Assembly (NCBI GenBank): GCA_015680685.1
Contig: MNCI01034769.1
Location: forward strand, 1,251,948-1,315,947
Source: Gnetum montanum
Lineage: Eukaryota > Streptophyta > Gnetopsida > Gnetales > Gnetaceae
Reading direction: 5' to 3'
Length of the DNA: 64,000 bases
The position numbers and the translations under genes are program-made. How positions within the stretch are numbered: position 1 is the first letter of the stretch; the number at the start of each line of letters is the position of its first letter. This document shows, one piece after another, positions 59,600 to 64,000 of the stretch. The notes under the pieces were generated by a model. It had not been told where the DNA came from and did not search any database. It saw only the letters and a program-made list of their open reading frames with translations.

Positions 59600-61240
59600 C
59601 TCTTATATGTGTGATACCATAGGGCAACATCTCTTTGGATGTTCATATTAATAAATGTCACAGTTAGTTTCATCATTAGAGTTAGACTCCACAACTTCCT
59701 CTAATGCAGCAGCCTTTCCCTTACCTCTTTGATAGCCATGTTCAACTTCTTTTTGCCTCCTACAATTATTATCACTATTTTTCTCTTTGGATTCTTCAGC
59801 AATCTTCAAAGCGATTTGAAATTTTTCATCCAAAGCATCCCATAACTTATCAACCTTCGCTAAAATATTGGAAATAGATTTTTGGATGGGCAAGGTCTTT
59901 CTATTCACCACTTCATCAAGTGGTGCTTCCTCCTTGTCACAAAATTAGACCTCTCATTTTCCAATAGAAGGATCCCTATTATACTCTTCAGCACTTTCCA
60001 TTTTTCATAGCTCACCTTCTTCTTTTGCTACCTACTCAATTAGCCTTTAGATCTGATGAGCTGTTAGTTTAGACAATCTTCCTTGGGCATATACCCTAAG
60101 GGCTCTTCTTATTTTTGCTCTAAGCCCATCTATGATGTGGCAAAGTTGTTCCCTCTAAGAATAACCATGGCTAGGACATTGGTGTAAGAGTGAATAGTAT
60201 TGGTCCATGGCGACATCCAAGGGTTCATGTGCTTCTTGTTTCTAACGTTGGATTTGCCTTCTCAAATTAGACACTCAAGAGTACGTTTGATATTTGTCAT
60301 TAAATAGCTCTAGCATGGTACTCCATCTATGAATGGATTCTGGTTCTAAAGACTAGTATCAACTTTTAGCTTCCTTGATGAGTATCCTTGGGAAAAGCTT
60401 GAGTTTTTGCCATTCATTCTCTATGTTCTCTAAGGCACATGCATCATGAAAAGCTTGTACGTGCATTTGTATATCAGAGGTGTATCCCCCCTTAAATCTT
60501 GGGATATTGTTTATGTCTAAGCACTTGATCTGACTATCCTTCATATGCCTGGTTGGAATTTCAACTACCTCTGCAATATTGAGCATACTTCAAGTTGCCA
60601 ATAAAGGTTCGTCATCATCAATGCATCAATGACACCAATAATGGTTTCAGCCACCCCTTCAATTTTGGTGGCCTTCATGTTTATCATTATCTCGCTAATC
60701 ACCTTAATCATGGTTGTTTTCATGGTGGCTTCCATGAGAACTGTTAGATGAAGAGAAATCTTCAGAATTATATGAAGAGTATGAATAGGAAGGTGGACCA
60801 CCACCGCCACTACGGTGTCCAACACTACTCTTATGCTTATTATGATCACCATCCTTAAATCCCTTGCTATTGTGGTGCTTGCCTGAGTCCCTACTTTGGC
60901 TATGACTTTTTCTTGAATCCAATTTATGAATAGTGGATTGTAGGTTCAGGTTCACACCCTCATCACTAGTATCAAGGGGTGGGGAATCTTCATGTTGAGA
61001 ACCTTCAGTAGGAGGATCCTCAGTGTCATCTTGATTTAGTAGGAACAAGGGATTAGCGTAATGTTTTTCCTTTGTAACTTCATGGGATTTCTCCTGACAT
61101 CAATCTCGTTTATATTGTGTTTCATTGGGATAGTAGTTTTGAGTGTCATATCCAGCTACAACATACTCTTCATGAAGACTTGCTATGCCTAGCTTCTTAA
61201 GGATTTTGAACAACACACAGCATAAATCTATCAGGGGCAG
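59600..61240 (-). pseudogene. Remnant F gag (element B family)
   Basis: From about 61230 the minus strand reads LGIASLHEEYVVAGYDTQNY, FLLNQDDTEDPPTEGSQHED, a Ser/His/Gly/Asn-rich stretch (60704-60960), then the gag core NNIPRFKGGYTSDIQMHVQA, FHDACALENIENEWQKLKLF, SLEPESIHRWSTMLELFNDK, AMDQYYSLLHQCPSHGYS, LCHIIDGLRAKIRRALRVYA and a basic C-terminus (59648-59911). This is the plant retrotransposon gag family and the same protein as at 15640-16900. Stops are mainly TAG and TGA in place of Gln, Trp or Arg. Confidence 0.82.
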
Positions 61241-61542
61241 TACAATGTTGGGCTCTAATAAACCCCAAAATTGCATCAATTTTAATTATCTTTAATAAAA
61301 GGATACATTTTAATTAATTACATATTGTTAATTATTTAACTAGTGTTTATTTTAGTTATTTTCATTAATTTTAGTTAGTTGTATTTTACTTTAATTAATA
61401 TCTTATATAAATATTATATACAATTATATATTATATAAATATTATAAATATCATACTATACATTAATATATACATAATTCTATTATATAACTTGATTATA
61501 TAAATTATATATTACATAAAACGTATATATATTTATATGTGT

Positions 61543-61574
<32 letters not shown>

Positions 61575-62059
61575 AGAATTAGGGCAGTTGACTTACGTGC
61601 AAGCAAAGCATGGTGATAGCTTCTGCACCCACGATGACAGTTGCACCTCCAACATAAATGTTCTGTAGCTCATGGAGATGTGAAGAAAAGAGACCTGGTC
61701 ACCAATCTCTATTATAGATGTTACAGAATCTTGGTTGCTATGATGCAGGATCTTTTTCAAAAAGGGAGTAGCCAACTCAAAACAAGCTCTGTTAACTGGA
61801 TACTCAGCTGGTAGCTTGGCAACATTCATTCATGTGATGATTTCAGAAACTTTCTGCCCAAAATAGCTCATTTGCAGCACCTTCATCTCAATCACCAAAT
61901 ACAAAATGAAAGTGGTGGGTGCCAATGCATAATTCCTCAAACTATTCAAGGCCAAATACATAATCTTCGACCCTAGCTAGCCCACAAACATTCATTAAAA
62001 ACCAATTGCTCATGCAGCCGCTACTATATCACTAGTCATGCCTTCCCCACCATTACAAG
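61241..62059. other. AT-rich stretch and an unrecognised short ORF
   Basis: 61280-61580 is very AT-rich and includes a (TA)n run at about 61550-61573. A minus-strand frame of 78 codons at 61593-61829 (AEYPVNRACFELATPFLKKI and TSIIEIGDQVSFLHISMS) looks coding-like in composition and could be an exon of a decayed gene, but I do not recognise it. It lies downstream of the LPA1-like fragment on the same strand, and a link between them is not shown. Confidence 0.4.
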
Positions 62060-62315
62060 AGTTTTGCCAATTGTGCCTTCCACACTTTCTATTCCATTAG
62101 ATACAGGAATGCGAAGATGGACACTGTAGCCAAATCAATGTCTAGTCCTTTAACAATCTCCATAACCAGTTCTAAATTCACACCAGCATTTTTTAATTGT
62201 GCAATCAACCATGTTAGGGCAATAAGGCCCCCGAGAGCACCTCTCATAGCAAACGCAAGATACAAGAACATCTTGACAGTCCTAAATGGAGACAAAACTT
62301 CATTTCTTATCTTCG
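62060..62315 (-). pseudogene. LPA1/REP27-like photosystem II assembly protein fragment (one exon)
   Basis: The minus strand reads IRNEVLSPFRTVKMFLYLAF, RGALGGLIALTWLIAQLKNA, ELVMEIVKGLDIDLATVSIF and AFLYLME, then a TAG stop and KVWKAQLAKLL. This resembles the C-terminal two-helix membrane domain shared by LPA1 and algal REP27, chloroplast proteins that help assemble photosystem II. Directly upstream (62316-62336 as complement) is TTTTTTTTCTTAATGCCACAG, a pyrimidine tract plus AG acceptor, so the fragment starts at a genuine-looking exon edge. Only this domain was found; the TPR part of LPA1 was not seen. The stop makes it a pseudogene unless the exon ends earlier. Confidence 0.65.
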
Positions 62316-64000
62316 CTGTGGCATTAAGAAAAAAAATTTGCACTCTTAAAATTTCATTCAAGATTGCATTGATCTAGCAAGATATGACTTGAATATAACT
62401 ATAATTCAGTACTAATATCCAAGCAAAGGCAAATGGTCCTCTCAATTTCATATTGCAAATAATTTCTTCTCATTTCTACACCAAAAAGTCATGAATTTGA
62501 CAAAATTCTCTACATGCAAATTCATGAAAGGAGCAACTTACCTTATTTGGACAAAAGGGGAATGACCTCTGGATGAAGCAAAACACAGCAAACTATTGAA
62601 GCTACGTAGCCAAGAGCAATAATTAAACCTGAGTGGCCACCATGATGAAAATGTTAAGGCAATCACAGCAGCATAATGATGCCTGATAGGAAGAAGTGTG
62701 ATAGAGTTGCCTGTAGTAGCACTGTGTAGAAGTATTGCCATGGAAATGTAGCGTGGCAATGATGACAGGTAATGGCGATGAGTGCGTGGGTGCAGTGAAG
62801 ACAACAGAAACAGGGGACAACAAGATGCACAACCATGGCATTTCCACTGAAATTTCTATAACCACAGAGCAGCAACCAAGATATAGTGCATGGCGACAAA
62901 GCGTATCAGTGATGTGATCAACGTCAATACCGATGCAGAAATGTTGGGTGACATTGCCACCTAATGTATTAACAAACTACTACAAAATGGCCACCACTAT
63001 TATTCTCTATGTAGTGTCTCTCTCAGTCGTTAAACTGGTGATCAATATAGAGTGCAGAGTTCATACTAGTCTACCTATCAATCAGCTCACTTTTAGTTAG
63101 TTATTCATGGCTAGCATGTGAGACTTTAGAAGAAACAGATCATGGCATAGGAGACCATTATAGTTGATAACATTGTTCAGGGATGCTGCTTACACAACTC
63201 CGATGAGTGTCATCCATGAGCCAAAGGCCAGGGTGATAGACGTTGTCCTAGTGTTTTTGCTATTGCTAGTCTGGTGCATTGTCAAGCCAACTTCATCTTC
63301 ACCAACTTTGATGTAGGTAGCAGCAATTGCCTCATATTTAGAGGAAATGGCACGTCTCTTCTGCCGTTTTTGTTGTTTCCATGCTAATTTAGGTAATTAA
63401 GGATGCCAGACTTGGTAGTCGCATCAATTATTATGGTTTGACATCATATCCAACCTATTATAATAAATACTTATTTTTAAACATTGTTGCACATTATGGA
63501 GTATAAATAAGACATCTCACATTTTATTGTGTGGGGCACAGACAAAAGAAGATTTTTGGGAGAAAACATAAGGGAAGAGAAGAAGGAATTGATACCAACA
63601 AAATCCACATCAAATTGAGATCAATTATTCTTGTGATTTATGTTGAAGATCTATTGACCTTTGCAACAATTCTTGAAGTCCATCATCTAACAATCAAAAT
63701 TGTTACATTGTGAAACCAACAAGGCAGAATTACAATTTAGGCAAGTCTCCCTTGTGATTATCAATTATTATTTGCAATTTTGATTTGATTTAATTATTAA
63801 TTTTCATTCTTGAACTTAATGTTATAAGTTAGGGTGAAATTTTATGATTATACTTATGAGTGACAGGCATAAGTGTGAAATTTAATTGGATTCAATTCTA
63901 ATTATTTATTGTCTTAATGATTTCTTTGACTCTTTTTTAACCATTCCTCCACCGGATGTGACTCATGCATCAGTCACAGATGAGGTGACAATCTCTACAA
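62316..64000. other. Right flank, no gene recognised
   Basis: Overlapping minus frames at 62538-62899 and a plus frame at 63531-63713 do not resemble any family I know and have no exon-like borders. No retroelement ends were found. If the LPA1-like exon belongs to a longer gene, its upstream exons should lie here or beyond the window, but I could not identify them. Confidence 0.4.

Noticed and set aside
1-64000. tRNA, rRNA, CRISPR arrays or bacterial operons
   Set aside because: I saw no cloverleaf, rRNA core or regularly spaced identical repeats. The content is plant transposon DNA.

Overview
This is plant nuclear DNA, from a large and repeat-rich genome. It contains no intact gene. Almost everything is decayed Ty3/gypsy LTR retrotransposon, broken by stops, frameshifts and loss of CpG. 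Very long, old, nested elements of Athila and Tat type, plus an endogenous caulimovirid fragment, fit a gymnosperm or another big-genome vascular plant. The species cannot be told from the sequence.

Most of the window (4556-57386) is one nested stack, all on the minus strand. The outer element, here called C, has its 5' LTR at 55063-57386 and its 3' LTR at 4556-25768. Its interior encodes gag, protease, an archaeal-type RNase H, RT, RNase H and integrase, in that order. Three younger elements sit inside C. B (5526-24139, duplication CATAT) is an Athila-like element of 18.6 kb that split C's 3' LTR. D (25913-45352, duplication TTAAT) is a Tat-like element of 19.4 kb that landed beside C's 3' LTR. 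T (51038-53813, duplication CCTAC) is a short non-autonomous LTR element inside C's gag. Without these insertions C is about 12 kb.

B carries gag, protease, RT, RNase H, integrase and a long degenerate env-position ORF. Its leader holds a fragment of a caulimovirid (pararetrovirus) polyprotein whose RT core is deleted. D carries gag and protease, then about 10 kb of unusual DNA, then RT, RNase H, archaeal-type RNase H and integrase. That 10 kb holds a diffuse tandem array and a degenerate, apparently intron-containing gene on the opposite (plus) strand.

Outside the stack the left flank has a RabA-type small GTPase pseudogene (928-1382, minus). The right flank has a second gag-protease remnant of the B family (57890-61240, minus) and an exon-like fragment related to LPA1/REP27 photosystem II assembly proteins (62060-62315, minus). 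The rest is AT-rich DNA in which I see no gene.

The strongest observations are the exact target-site duplications that fix the nesting order, an internal empty-site control for B, the extreme CpG difference between the two LTR copies of C, the spliced antisense gene inside D, and the position of the extra RNase H in C.
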